Positions 29,638 to 38,711 of a stretch of 64,000 nt of DNA are shown one piece after another. The first letter of the stretch is position 1, and every line of letters starts with the position of its first letter. This DNA comes from Planctomycetota bacterium. GTDB lineage: Bacteria > Planctomycetota > Phycisphaerae > Phycisphaerales > UBA5793. The stretch covers positions 205,157-269,156 of the forward strand of contig CAUJHZ010000076.1 in the NCBI GenBank assembly GCA_963205185.1, read 5' to 3'. A program made the position numbers and the translations under genes. Below the pieces are notes generated by a model. The model saw only the letters and a program-made list of their open reading frames with translations, searched no databases and was not told the DNA's origin.

Positions 29638-31137
29638 TCAATATGTCTTGCGCAACTTGGCGGCGGGAATGCCCAGCTGGTCGCGGTACTTGGCCACGGT
29701 GCGGCGGGCGATGGTGATGCCCCGCTCCTTGAGCGCCGCCGCCAGTTTGTCATCACCCAGCGGCTCGCGCTTGTCTTCGGCGTCGATGATCTCTTTGAGA
29801 TTCTGCTTGACGGCGTCCCAGCTCATGTCCTCGCCGGTCTCGGTCTCCGTGCCCGAGGAGAAGAACTTCCGCAGCGGGATCACCCCGCGCGGCGTCTGGA
29901 GCCACTTCCCGCTCACGGCGCGCGAAATCGTCGCCACGTGCACGCCCAGTTGCTCGGCGACTTGCGACATCGGCAGCGGCTTGAGCGCCGCCGGCCCCTG
30001 GTCGAAGAAGTCCCGCTGATGCGCTACCACCACGCGGATCACGCGCAGCAGCGTGTTTTTGCGCAGATCGATTGCTTCGATGAGCCAGCGCGCGTTGCGC
30101 ACGTTTGAATCGACGAACTCGCGCGTCGCCTTGTCCACCTTCTCGTCCTTGAGCATCGACGCATAGCGCGGGTTGATGCGCAGGCGCGGCAGGCGGCCGT
30201 CGAACAGCATGGCCACATAGTCATCCGCTTCGTCGTCGTATTCGACGATCGCGTCGGGAATGACCACCTCGGGCGACTCGCTGACCAGCTGCCGCCCCGG
30301 CCGCGGATCCAGGTGCCGCAGCCCCTCCAGCCCTGCCTTGACCTCGTCAATCGTCAATCCGGTGGTTTCGGCGATCTTCGGCAGGCGATTCTGTTCGATG
30401 TCGGCCAGGTGGTTGAGCACGAGCAGCCGCTCGACCTCGAGATCGACGCCGGGATTCTCGCGCTCGAGCGCATCGATCTGGATGAGCAGGCATTCGCGCA
30501 GGTTCCGCGCGCCGATGCCGGCCGGTTCGAGCGTCTCTTGAAGGACGGGCAGCGCTTCTTCGAGCAGTTCGAGCGTCACGCCCGGCGGAGACTGCCCCAG
30601 CACCGTCTCCATCTCGACGCGCAGGTAGCCGTCGTCGTCGATGAAACCGATCAGTTGCTCGCCGGCGAGCAGGTGCCGCTCATCAACATCCGACAAGGCC
30701 CACTGGCTGAGCAGTTGCGCTTGCAGGCTCTCGCCTCGCGCCGCGGTGTTGGCCATGGCCGCCATCTTGCCATCCGGCTCGCCATCCTGGCGCGGGCGGC
30801 GGTACGAATCACCGAACTGGTCGTCGAGCACGTCGCGGTATTCGTTGGTGAGGCGGTTGAGCCGATCGAACCCCTCGCCGGCGTTGGCGTCGTCGGTGTT
30901 CAGGGCCCGCTCGCCCTCGGCGGCGTCGCGATCATCATCGCGCCGCTGCTCGGCCAGCGACATCGCGTCGGCCGTCGGCTCGTCGATCTCCAGCGCGATG
31001 TTGCCTTCGAGTTCCTGCTCGATGCGCTCTTCGAGAGCCGGCGCCGCCAGTTGCAGAATCTCCATAGACTGGATCATCCGCGGCGACATCTTCATCTGCT
31101 GGCTGAGGCGAAGATGTTGAGAGGTGTCGAATCGCAT
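29638..31137 (-). CDS. rpoN: RNA polymerase sigma-54 factor
   Basis: 499 residues. Region I (QHLRLSQQMKMSPRMIQSMEILQLAAP), an acidic region II (~60-120), the core-binding domain, the helix-turn-helix (MSQVAEQLGVHVATISRAVSGKW) and the RpoN box ARRTVAKYRDQLGIP near the C-terminus are all present. It directs transcription from -24/-12 promoters and needs an AAA+ enhancer-binding activator. It lies between recR upstream (stop 31217) and sppA downstream (start 29530). Confidence 0.96.
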   Translation of the reverse strand: MRFDTSQHLRLSQQMKMSPRMIQSMEILQLAAPALEERIEQELEGNIALEIDEPTADAMSLAEQRRDDDRDAAEGERALNTDDANAGEGFDRLNRLTNEYRDVLDDQFGDSYRRPRQDGEPDGKMAAMANTAARGESLQAQLLSQWALSDVDERHLLAGEQLIGFIDDDGYLRVEMETVLGQSPPGVTLELLEEALPVLQETLEPAGIGARNLRECLLIQIDALERENPGVDLEVERLLVLNHLADIEQNRLPKIAETTGLTIDEVKAGLEGLRHLDPRPGRQLVSESPEVVIPDAIVEYDDEADDYVAMLFDGRLPRLRINPRYASMLKDEKVDKATREFVDSNVRNARWLIEAIDLRKNTLLRVIRVVVAHQRDFFDQGPAALKPLPMSQVAEQLGVHVATISRAVSGKWLQTPRGVIPLRKFFSSGTETETGEDMSWDAVKQNLKEIIDAEDKREPLGDDKLAAALKERGITIARRTVAKYRDQLGIPAAKLRKTY

Positions 31138-31216
31138 GGCAGGCTGTGTTCAGGCTCGGAAACTCGACGCCCGGTCGCTCAGGGCATCGTAGCGCCGAGC
31201 CCATCGATATTGAACT

Positions 31217-31849
31217 TCAATCGACCCCCTGGCGACCGATGATCGCATCCGCCAGGACCGCCTTGCTCGCGTATTCGATCTGCGAGCCGCTGGGCAGGCC
31301 GCGCGCCAGGCGGCTCATTTTCACGCCCCGGCTCTTGAGCTGTTCGGCCAGGTACAGCGCCGTGCCATCGCCCTCGAGATTCGGACTCAGGCCGAAGATC
31401 ACTTCCGCGATGCGCACGCCGCACGCGTTGGATGCCGGGTCATCCACGCGCTTGAGCAGCGCGCCGACGGTGAGATCCTCAGGTTCTATCCCGTCGAGCG
31501 GCGCGATGTGGCCGAGCAGCACGTGGTAGCCGCCGCGGTACATCCCAGTCTGCTCGAGGCTGATGAGGTCCTTGGGCTGCTCGACGACGAGCACGGTCTG
31601 GTGGTCGCGCCGCGGATCGCTGCAGATGGGGCACGGGTCGCGGTCGGCAAGGTTGTAGCAGACCGAGCAGTGCTTCACGTGCGTTTTGACATCGCTGATC
31701 GCCTGGGCGAGTTTCATCGCGGAGGCGCGATCGCTCTTGAGCACGTGGAAGGCGAGCCGCTCGGCGCTGCGCCGGCCGATGCCGGGCAGGTTTGCGAATT
31801 CGTCGATGAGTCGCACCATCGAATCGGGATACGGGCCGGATCGGTCCAT
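31217..31849 (-). CDS. recR: Recombination protein RecR
   Basis: 210 residues from the ATG at 31849; the open frame upstream of it is not part of the gene. It contains the helix-hairpin-helix (LIDEFANLPGIGRRSAERLAF), a four-cysteine zinc finger (HCSVCYNLADRDPCPICSD), and a Toprim domain (TVLVVEQPKDLISLEQ, YRGGYHVLLGHIAPLDGI). It acts with RecF and RecO to load RecA on gapped DNA. In many bacteria recR follows dnaX and ybaB; here both are nearby but separated by a plus-strand secreted-protein gene. Confidence 0.94.
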   Translation of the reverse strand: MDRSGPYPDSMVRLIDEFANLPGIGRRSAERLAFHVLKSDRASAMKLAQAISDVKTHVKHCSVCYNLADRDPCPICSDPRRDHQTVLVVEQPKDLISLEQTGMYRGGYHVLLGHIAPLDGIEPEDLTVGALLKRVDDPASNACGVRIAEVIFGLSPNLEGDGTALYLAEQLKSRGVKMSRLARGLPSGSQIEYASKAVLADAIIGRQGVD

Positions 31850-32026
31850 GGCCCATTGTATTCGCTGCCGCGCGCCCGCCATCACCCGCTGGGCCGGCGC
31901 GGCGAAGATTACCGGTCGTCGCGGACGATTTTCTTCACTTCGGGGCGCCGTTCCCCCTCTGAGGCTCGCGTCGCGCGTTAGAATGTGCCAACGCGTTCGG
32001 ACCACTATCACGAGAGGGAGAGAATC

Positions 32027-33064
32027 ATGCAGATCTGCAATGTCAATCGCTTCGCGCTCGCCGCAACCGCCATCATGCTGGGCGCTGCGGGCAGCGCCAT
32101 GGGCCAGCTGAGCGAGTACTACCTGCACTCGGGCGACCAGGACACATTCACCGTCGTGCAGAACGGCACGATCCTGCGCCAGTGGAATCTGGCCGCGGGT
32201 ACCGATCGCTACCAGTACCCGATGGTCGTTCGAGACACGGTTCGCACCATGGGCGCGGATGTGGGCGACATCGGCGCCGACTACAGCCTTATGGGAGTCG
32301 ATCTCGGTCCGCGCTACACGCACCCCGAAGGCACATCGCGCTGCTGGGACGGCGCGACCGACGGCACGCACAACTATTCCATCGACACCGCCGGCGTGGT
32401 CTGGCAGTTCGACGGCGAATGGACCAATCCGCTGCGCCTCTTCACCGCCGGCGGCATCGGCGCATTGGCATACGACACCGAAAACGACACCCTCTGGGTG
32501 GGCACGTTCTCGGGCTCGAATCTCACGCAGTACGACCTGAGCGGGAACATCATCAGTTCATTCACCACCGGCCACACCAAGAACATGGCCGTCGCGATCG
32601 ACCCCGCCGACGGCACGCTGTGGATTCACGATCGAAATCGCCAGGGGACGCTCGAACAGTGGTCGCGCAGCGGCTCTTTGCTCAACACCGTCGTCGTGCC
32701 GGGCCTTGAAACGCAGAACGCGCTCGCGGGCGAATTCCAGTTCGGCGGCGGCGGTTATTCGCTCTCGCTCAGCGGCCAGTGCCCCGGCACCATCACCGTT
32801 ACCTGGAACAACGCGCCGCCGCAGACGCAACAGGGCATTGTCTTTGCACGCAACACCGGCTCGTTCGTGATTCCCAACGGCCCGTGCCAGGGAACGCAAC
32901 TGGGCCTGGGGACGAATCAACTGCAACTCGTCAACACCGTCAGCACGGGCAACGGCTCGGGCAGCGTCAACGGCCAGGCCGGAACGGGCGCCTGCGGCGG
33001 CTACCTGCAGTTGGTTGCAGTGGATAGTCCATGCCAGACGACCAACGTGGCTCAGTTGCCGTAA
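32027..33064 (+). CDS. Secreted protein with C-terminal Ig-like module
   Basis: About 345 residues. MQICNVNRFALAATAIMLGAAGSAMG is a signal peptide. The middle (GGIGALAYDTENDTLWVGTF, TKNMAVAIDPADGTLWIHDR) looks like a few blades of a beta-propeller. The last ~102 residues (YSLSLSGQCPGTITVTWNN to the end) match the C-terminal module of the FG-GAP protein at 38712-41336, with shared GxCPGTITxT, IPxGPCxGTxLGL and GAC positions. The ATG at 32027 has GAGGGAGAG upstream. A terminator follows. It sits on the plus strand between minus-strand recR and ybaB. Function unknown; probably surface-exposed. Confidence 0.78.
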   Translation: MQICNVNRFALAATAIMLGAAGSAMGQLSEYYLHSGDQDTFTVVQNGTILRQWNLAAGTDRYQYPMVVRDTVRTMGADVGDIGADYSLMGVDLGPRYTHPEGTSRCWDGATDGTHNYSIDTAGVVWQFDGEWTNPLRLFTAGGIGALAYDTENDTLWVGTFSGSNLTQYDLSGNIISSFTTGHTKNMAVAIDPADGTLWIHDRNRQGTLEQWSRSGSLLNTVVVPGLETQNALAGEFQFGGGGYSLSLSGQCPGTITVTWNNAPPQTQQGIVFARNTGSFVIPNGPCQGTQLGLGTNQLQLVNTVSTGNGSGSVNGQAGTGACGGYLQLVAVDSPCQTTNVAQLP

Positions 33065-33096
33065 GCGGAGGCGACATTGAATCGACGGATTCGCAC

Positions 33097-33127
33097 AGAC
33101 CCGCGGTCTCGCACCGCGGGTCTTTGT
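33097..33127 (+). terminator. Terminator after secreted-protein gene
   Basis: AGACCCGCGGT at 33097-33107 pairs with ACCGCGGGTCT at 33113-33123 around a CTCGC loop, followed by TTGTT. It starts 33 bases past the stop. Confidence 0.8.
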
Positions 33128-33152
33128 TCGCACTTCCCTATGTGTTATGAAC

Positions 33153-33536
33153 TCACTCCCCCAGCAGGCCGCCGAGATCGGCGCCCGGGTCGATGGGCAG
33201 GCCGAGTTCGCGCGCGCGGCGGGACATTTCATCCGCCGCCATGCGCTGCGCCTTCTCCATCGCCGCGTTGATGGCGCCGACGATGAGGTCTTCAGCCATC
33301 TGCCGGTCGGCATCGCTGCCTGCGTCGATGAGGGCCGCGAACATCGCCGGGTCGATTTCGAGCGACGCCACGCGCATGGCGCCGGTGACGGTCGCCTTGA
33401 CCGCGCCGCCGCCCGTTTCGGCCGAGGCCTTCATCGTCTTGAGTTTGTCCTGCACTTGCTTCATCTGCTCGCGCAACTGGCCGGCGTTGCGCAGCATGCT
33501 CGACAACTGCCCGAGATTCTTGAACTGGTCGAACAC
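33153..33536 (-). CDS. ybaB: YbaB/EbfC nucleoid-associated protein
   Basis: 127 residues from a GTG with GGAGAA upstream. FDQFKNLGQLSSMLRNAGQLREQMKQVQDKLKTM is the helical part and TVTGAMRVASLEIDPAMF the beta strand of the YbaB fold. It is a small dimeric DNA-binding protein. The usual order dnaX-ybaB is kept (stop of dnaX at 33570). The expected recR does not follow directly, because a plus-strand gene lies between. Confidence 0.93.
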   Translation of the reverse strand: MFDQFKNLGQLSSMLRNAGQLREQMKQVQDKLKTMKASAETGGGAVKATVTGAMRVASLEIDPAMFAALIDAGSDADRQMAEDLIVGAINAAMEKAQRMAADEMSRRARELGLPIDPGADLGGLLGE

Positions 33537-33569
33537 GACATTCTCCCGCAGCGCATGGCGCTGAATGAG

Positions 33570-35249
33570 TCATTTGGATCTGCGCGGCACCGGCTTCACA
33601 TCGACGATGCGGGCGTCGAGCAGTTCCATTGCCTTGCGCACGATCGGAATCTGCGCCGCCTCGGCGAATTCCGACGATGACGGCAAGGCAGTGCCGGTCG
33701 TCTTGCCATTCGCCGGCGCCGCGGCGCCGGCGATGAGTTCGAGGCGCACGGGCCGGCCCAGCGCCGCTGCAAAAATCTTCTCGACGGCGCCGAGGCACGT
33801 CCGCGCGTACGCGAGCAGCGATGCATCCTCCAGCACGAGGCTGATTGTCGGCCCATCCAGGCGCTGGTCCCAACTCAGCGCATCGACCACCGGGCCGAGG
33901 CGCGCGTTCCGATGCGCTTCTTCGACCACGTGCCGCCACACCTGCTCAGGATCGACATCCACGCGAGCCGCGGCCGGCTGCGATAATTCCGGTTCCGCGG
34001 ACGCCGGCGCGGCGGCGCTCTTCGCAGCCGTCGCAGCCGCCAGTTCGCTCAGTTTCGGCGCTGGTTCAGCGCGTTGTGGACTTTTTTTTTGAGCGGCGCC
34101 CGCGCTGCCAGCGCCGCTGAGACGCCCGTCACCAGCCGGAGCGCCCTTGAGCAGCGCCGCGGCATCGGCGAACTTCTCGCTCAGCGCCAGCCGAATCACG
34201 GCTGCATCGAGCAGGGCCCGGCCCGTCACGCTCGATTTGATCGACCGCTGCACATTTTCGAGTAGCGCGATCATGTACACGAGGCTCGGCGCGTCGAACC
34301 GCCCCGCCTGCGCTGCGATTTCCTGCCGTTCGTCGTCGGCCAGTTCGAGCAGTTCGCTCTCCACGCCGCATGCGCAGGCAAGCATGAGCAGCCGCAGCCG
34401 GTCGATGACAATCTCGATGAACTGATCGGGCGACACGCCGCGATTGAGCATCTCGTTCATCTGCTGCAGCGCCGCAGCGGGTTGCCCGTCGGCCACGGCC
34501 TCGACGAACTGGTGCACCAGCGCCTGGTCCGGCAGGCCCAGCGTCTCGGCGAGCATCTCGACGGTGATGGTCTTCTCGCCCTCGGAGAGCAGTCGATCGA
34601 GCAGGCTCAGCGCATCGCGCATCGAGCCGTGCCCCAGGCGCGCCACCTGCAGCACCAGCCGCTCATCGGCCTTGACCTTCTCCCGCTTGAGTACATCGCG
34701 CAGGTGTTCGGCGATTCGCTTGGTCGGGATCATCCGGAAGTCGAACCGCTGGCAGCGCGACTGGATCGTCGCCGGCACCTTGTGCGGCTCGGTGGTGCAC
34801 AGGATGAACTTCACATGCGACGGCGGCTCCTCCATGGTCTTGAGCAGCGCGTTAAACGCCTCGCGCGTGAGCATGTGCACTTCGTCGATGATGTAGATTT
34901 TGTAAGGGCAGCGGTTGGGCCGGTAGATGCTGTTGGCGATGAGATCGCGGGCCTCATCCACGCCGCGGTTCGAAGCGCCGTCAATCTCGATGACGTCGAT
35001 GTCGCCGCCCTGCATGATCGCTTTGCCGATCGCCTCGGCGTCGGTGAGTTCGGGCGTGACGTTGAGCGCCTTGGCGAAGATGCGGGCCATCGAAGTCTTG
35101 CCCACCCCGCGCGTGCCGGTGAAGAGATAGGCGTGGGCGACGCGGTCGGACTCGATCGCCCGCTTGAGCGTGCGCGCGATCGCCTCCTGCCCGATGACTT
35201 CATCAAAGTCCTGGGATCGATAACGGCGAGCGAGAACGGTGTAAGCCAT
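33570..35249 (-). CDS. dnaX: DNA polymerase III subunit tau/gamma with likely programmed frameshift
   Basis: 559 residues (tau form). AAA+ motifs are clear: GTRGVGKTSMARIFAKALN (Walker A), YKIYIIDEVHMLTREAFNAL (Walker B), CTTEPHKVPATIQSRCQRFDF (sensor 1 and arginine finger region). After ~360 residues comes a Pro/Ala-rich linker and a C-terminal tau domain. Between Walker A and DVIEIDGASNRGVDEARDL the four zinc-binding cysteines of most DnaX proteins are missing; the segment reads NVTPELTDAEAIGKAIMQGG. Codons 387-389 (CAA AAA AAA) contain an A9 run with a nearby -1 stop, so a gamma form of about 394 residues is likely. It is the clamp-loader ATPase of the replisome. Confidence 0.95.
   Translation of the reverse strand: MAYTVLARRYRSQDFDEVIGQEAIARTLKRAIESDRVAHAYLFTGTRGVGKTSMARIFAKALNVTPELTDAEAIGKAIMQGGDIDVIEIDGASNRGVDEARDLIANSIYRPNRCPYKIYIIDEVHMLTREAFNALLKTMEEPPSHVKFILCTTEPHKVPATIQSRCQRFDFRMIPTKRIAEHLRDVLKREKVKADERLVLQVARLGHGSMRDALSLLDRLLSEGEKTITVEMLAETLGLPDQALVHQFVEAVADGQPAAALQQMNEMLNRGVSPDQFIEIVIDRLRLLMLACACGVESELLELADDERQEIAAQAGRFDAPSLVYMIALLENVQRSIKSSVTGRALLDAAVIRLALSEKFADAAALLKGAPAGDGRLSGAGSAGAAQKKSPQRAEPAPKLSELAAATAAKSAAAPASAEPELSQPAAARVDVDPEQVWRHVVEEAHRNARLGPVVDALSWDQRLDGPTISLVLEDASLLAYARTCLGAVEKIFAAALGRPVRLELIAGAAAPANGKTTGTALPSSSEFAEAAQIPIVRKAMELLDARIVDVKPVPRRSK
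34058..34090 (-). promoter_or_regulatory. Programmed frameshift or slippage site in dnaX
   Basis: On the coding strand nine A residues (34090-34082) are followed by G. A -1 shift reads AAG TCC ACA ACG CGC TGA, ending after five codons at 34066. Nine bases after the A run, GCGCTG (34072-34067) can pair with CAGCGC (34063-34058) around AAC; the -1 stop lies in this hairpin. The A9 run matches the Thermus dnaX slippage signal, and E. coli uses AAAAAAG plus a stem. Output would be tau (559) and gamma (~394). Confidence 0.8.
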
Positions 35250-35377
35250 GGAGCCTTATTGAAGGGGCCAAACCCCAAGGGGGCAAAAGCAGACGCGAAG
35301 ATCGCCCACCAGGCTCGATTCGCCGCCAGGATTCCCCACCTGCATCGGGGCCGGCCGGGACGGGAAACGCTTCGCAC

Positions 35378-35815
35378 TCACTTCACCATCTCCTGCCGCG
35401 CTTCCCGGCCGGCCTTCCACAGGATGACGCCAAACGGCAACCACCAGATCACATCATTGAAGAGGATGAGCCAGCCGAACGTCCACGGGAACTCGCCCTT
35501 GATCGCGTAGACGACGAACCCGATCGGGCCGAACACTTTGCCCAGCAATCCCACGAAGACGAGCGGCCAGTGGCGAAGCGGGTTGGTCGAGGCGACGAGA
35601 TAGCCCACGCCGTAGACGCCGATGACCATGCCCAGGCACTGCCAGACCTGCGGCCAGATCGGCCGCGCCAGGCCCATCATGTCAAACGCGGTATTGGGAG
35701 ACAGCAGCGCGCTCAGCCCCCAGGCGATGTTGTAGACGCCGGCCGCGGTCAGCGCCCAGCGCATCCACCCAGCCGGCCGTGATGGCTCAACGTCTTCATG
35801 CACGGCCATGAGCAT
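35378..35815 (-). CDS. Small membrane protein, four predicted helices
   Basis: About 145 residues starting MLMAVHEDVEPSRPAGWMRW; an in-frame ATG six bases later is equally possible. Hydrophobic segments: ALTAAGVYNIAWGLSALL, QCLGMVIGVYGVGYLVA, PLVFVGLLGKVFGPIGFVVY, FGWLILFNDVIWWLPFGVILW. It has no conserved catalytic residues I can name. It is on the minus strand upstream of dnaX, with a 128-base gap containing a GGGG-tttgg-CCCC dyad. Function unknown. Confidence 0.7.
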   Translation of the reverse strand: MLMAVHEDVEPSRPAGWMRWALTAAGVYNIAWGLSALLSPNTAFDMMGLARPIWPQVWQCLGMVIGVYGVGYLVASTNPLRHWPLVFVGLLGKVFGPIGFVVYAIKGEFPWTFGWLILFNDVIWWLPFGVILWKAGREARQEMVK

Positions 35816-35942
35816 ATCGCCGGTGCTCCGCGCGGACAGTCGCCGGGCATCACACGAAAGCAACCGCCGCCGGCGCTGCGTGTGGCGAGCGAGCGACGGC
35901 GGCGGTCTGGAAGGAGGAACGTGCTGAGGTCGCGCGGAGGTT

Positions 35943-38600
35943 CTACTGGGTGATCTGGGATTCGACAGGGCGGCTCTTGACGCTCCACGCGCCGCCGGGG
36001 CCGCGTCGAATCACGGCTTGCGTGAACACTGGCGTGCCGAGCGGCGCGCCGCCGGGGATGTTCAGACGAAGTGACGCCATGCCGGAAGCGTCCGCCGGAG
36101 CCGAGTCGATGATCGTCAGCGGGTTGCGCAGATCGAGACACAGGCCTCCGAGCTGCGGCGGGCAGGCGCCCTGCCCGAGACCGCGCGTGCTGTAGAGGAA
36201 ATACACCTGCTCGCCCGGCACCGCGCCTTGCGCGTGCAGCGTCGCCGTCTGCCCGCGGCGGAGCGGCGTCTGCGAGAGGATGATGTCAAAGTCAGAAGGC
36301 GCGATGCCCTTGAGGAGGATCACACCCGGGTACCACCAGCGGCCGCTGTCGACCTGGCAGAGCACGGCCAGGTCGATGGTGCCGTCACCGTCGAAATCGC
36401 CCGTGATCATGTCGTAGGCATCCTGGCCGACCCCCAGGCGCATGAGCCGGTCGAAAGCGCCGTCGCCGACTCCCTTCCAATAGGAAACGTCTTGCGCGCT
36501 GAAGTTCGCGGTGAAGGCGTCGATCTCGCCGTCACCTTCGGCATCGCCGAAGGAGAGGCTGCTGGTGTGATCGGCATAGCCGTACGAACCGTGGTACGTA
36601 TCGAGAATGTGAAAATCGCCGTTGCCCCGGTTGCGCCGCACGCCCAGGCCCGTCTCGTCGAGGTTGTAGATGGTGCCGAAGTCGATCGAGGCGTTTCGGT
36701 CGAAGTCAGCCGCGCCAAAGGCGCGCACGCCCCGCCCGGCCGGAACTTCGAGCGACGTCTGGAAACGGCCGTCGCCCAGTCCGAAGGCCACCGTGGCGCT
36801 GCCTTGCAGGCCTGAGTCCGTAAGCAGGTCGGGGAAGCCGTCGCCGTTGAAATCGCCCATGCCGATCTTGCGAACGAAGTCGGTGGTGGTGTTGTGCACC
36901 GGCGCATTGAACGAACCGGTGCCGCGATTGATCGCCACGTTGACTTCAAAGAAGCCGCTGAACACGACATCGAGGGCGCCGTCGGCGTTGACATCCCACA
37001 GATTCATGTCGCCCTCGACGTACGCGGCCGTGATGAACTGCATCGCGCCGAATGAGCCGTTCCCGCCGTTGAGCCGGGTGCGGATAGCGCCGGTGCTGTC
37101 GCGGAAGACCAGATCGAGTCGGCCGTCGCCGCTGATGTCGGCAAGGCGCACGACGGTGGGATAGGTCGAAGCGCTGTAGGTCTCGATCGCGGCGAACGTG
37201 CCGTCGCCGTTGTTGCGGCGGACCGTAATGCCGTGCTGCTCGGCAAAATCGGCCCTGAATCCGGCGACAAGATCGAGATCACCGTCTCCGTCGATGTCGC
37301 CCGCCAGCAGGTTTGTGGGGAATGCCGGCGAGAGACCCGGGCTGGTCATGTCGATGACGGGCGGCTGGATGAATGTGCCGTCGCCCGGGTTTTGATAGAC
37401 GCACGCGCCCATCGACTCGGAGCAGACGACGATGACCTCCAGGTCGGTGTCGCCGTCGAGATCGGCCGCCTGGATCGAGCGCGGGTTGCGCCCGCAGCGG
37501 AAGCGCTGGGGAGCGTCAAAGCCGCCGCTGCCGTTGCCCGCCACGAGGTACCACTGGCTGCTGCTGGTGGCGACGAGAGCGTCAAGCCAGCCGTCTCCGG
37601 TCACGTCCGCCGTGCGAATGCTGCTCGGCCCGCGCGTGTACCAGTTCAGTTCGATGACTTGAGGCGCGGGGAAGTTCCCGCCTCCGCTGTTGCGCCAGAA
37701 TCCAAAGGCGCCTTCGTAGAAGCCGCCGCTGTCCGCGTGTCCGTAGAACACGTCCTGGTCGCCGTCGCGATCGAAATCCACGACGTGGATAGTGGGATCT
37801 TCCGGCAGCGAACCCTGGTCGATGCCGGTAAACGTGCCCGCAGAAGTGAACAGCCCACTGCCGCCGTTGCGCATGAATGTCCAGCGATTGGTTTCATGGC
37901 CGACCGCCAGATCGATGTCGGTGTCGCCGTCAAGGTCACCCACGGTGATGCGGTTCGTGCCGGCGGTGAGCGTGTGCACTGCAGGCGAGCGGAATCCGCC
38001 GATGCCGTCGCTAAGGATCACCGCGATGGAGTTGCCGTACTCGATGTATCGATCGTGCGCGACGGCAAAGTCGAGCCAGCCGTCGCCGTTGAAATCGGCG
38101 GTGGTCAGCCCGTTGGGTCCGGTTGAGCCAGCGCCCAGAAGTCGCGTGCGGGTGAACTGCCCGGACCCGTTGTTGGACCAGATCGAGATGACATTGCCTT
38201 CCCAGAAACGGCCGGTCTCGGCGACTGCAACGTCAATGTCGCCGTCGCGATCGAAGTCGCCCACCTCGACATCATTGCTTTCCAGAGTGAGCGCATAGGT
38301 GACAAACGGCTCATAGCCGCCGTCGCCGTCTCCCAGGAGGATCGACAGGTTCCCCGTGCCGCTGAAACTCACGACGGCCAGATCGGGAACAAGATCGGCG
38401 TTGAAATCCGCCACGCGCGACGCGGCGGGAAAGAGACCTTCCGGGTACACCGCGGTTTCGTACGAAATCCACGGGACGTCAAAGGGTACGGGGCGCGTCT
38501 GCGACGACGCGGAGCCGGCGACAGCAAGAAGGATTGCGGTTGCGATCGCGCCGCTCGATGCGGCACGGCGGTTGGATGAGTCATTCAGTCGGGCATTCAT
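35943..38600 (-). CDS. Secreted FG-GAP/VCBS-repeat protein
   Basis: About 885 residues from the ATG with GAGAAAAG upstream. A signal peptide (AIATAILLAVAGSASSQ) leads to about a dozen FG-GAP repeats with Asp-rich calcium-binding turns, for example DFNGDGWLDFAV, DLDGDTDIDLAV and DIDGDGDLDLVAG. They probably form one or two beta-propellers. The last ~125 residues (TPLRRGQTATLHAQGAVPGEQ, then ADASGMASLRLNIPGGAPLG and the Lys-Ser-rich end) match the C-terminal module of the neighbouring secreted proteins. A 10-bp dyad (35863-35872 with 35897-35906) lies about 40 bases past the stop and may terminate transcription. Ligand unknown. Confidence 0.82.
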   Translation of the reverse strand: MNARLNDSSNRRAASSGAIATAILLAVAGSASSQTRPVPFDVPWISYETAVYPEGLFPAASRVADFNADLVPDLAVVSFSGTGNLSILLGDGDGGYEPFVTYALTLESNDVEVGDFDRDGDIDVAVAETGRFWEGNVISIWSNNGSGQFTRTRLLGAGSTGPNGLTTADFNGDGWLDFAVAHDRYIEYGNSIAVILSDGIGGFRSPAVHTLTAGTNRITVGDLDGDTDIDLAVGHETNRWTFMRNGGSGLFTSAGTFTGIDQGSLPEDPTIHVVDFDRDGDQDVFYGHADSGGFYEGAFGFWRNSGGGNFPAPQVIELNWYTRGPSSIRTADVTGDGWLDALVATSSSQWYLVAGNGSGGFDAPQRFRCGRNPRSIQAADLDGDTDLEVIVVCSESMGACVYQNPGDGTFIQPPVIDMTSPGLSPAFPTNLLAGDIDGDGDLDLVAGFRADFAEQHGITVRRNNGDGTFAAIETYSASTYPTVVRLADISGDGRLDLVFRDSTGAIRTRLNGGNGSFGAMQFITAAYVEGDMNLWDVNADGALDVVFSGFFEVNVAINRGTGSFNAPVHNTTTDFVRKIGMGDFNGDGFPDLLTDSGLQGSATVAFGLGDGRFQTSLEVPAGRGVRAFGAADFDRNASIDFGTIYNLDETGLGVRRNRGNGDFHILDTYHGSYGYADHTSSLSFGDAEGDGEIDAFTANFSAQDVSYWKGVGDGAFDRLMRLGVGQDAYDMITGDFDGDGTIDLAVLCQVDSGRWWYPGVILLKGIAPSDFDIILSQTPLRRGQTATLHAQGAVPGEQVYFLYSTRGLGQGACPPQLGGLCLDLRNPLTIIDSAPADASGMASLRLNIPGGAPLGTPVFTQAVIRRGPGGAWSVKSRPVESQITQ

Positions 38601-38711
38601 GGCTTTTCTCCATCGGTGCGCTTGAGGGGACAAGCGCGGTGCTGGTCGTTGGAACAGTCGTGCTCGCGAAATCCTGCAGCGCGGCGACAAGCGCCGCGCT
38701 GCCGCTTTGGA

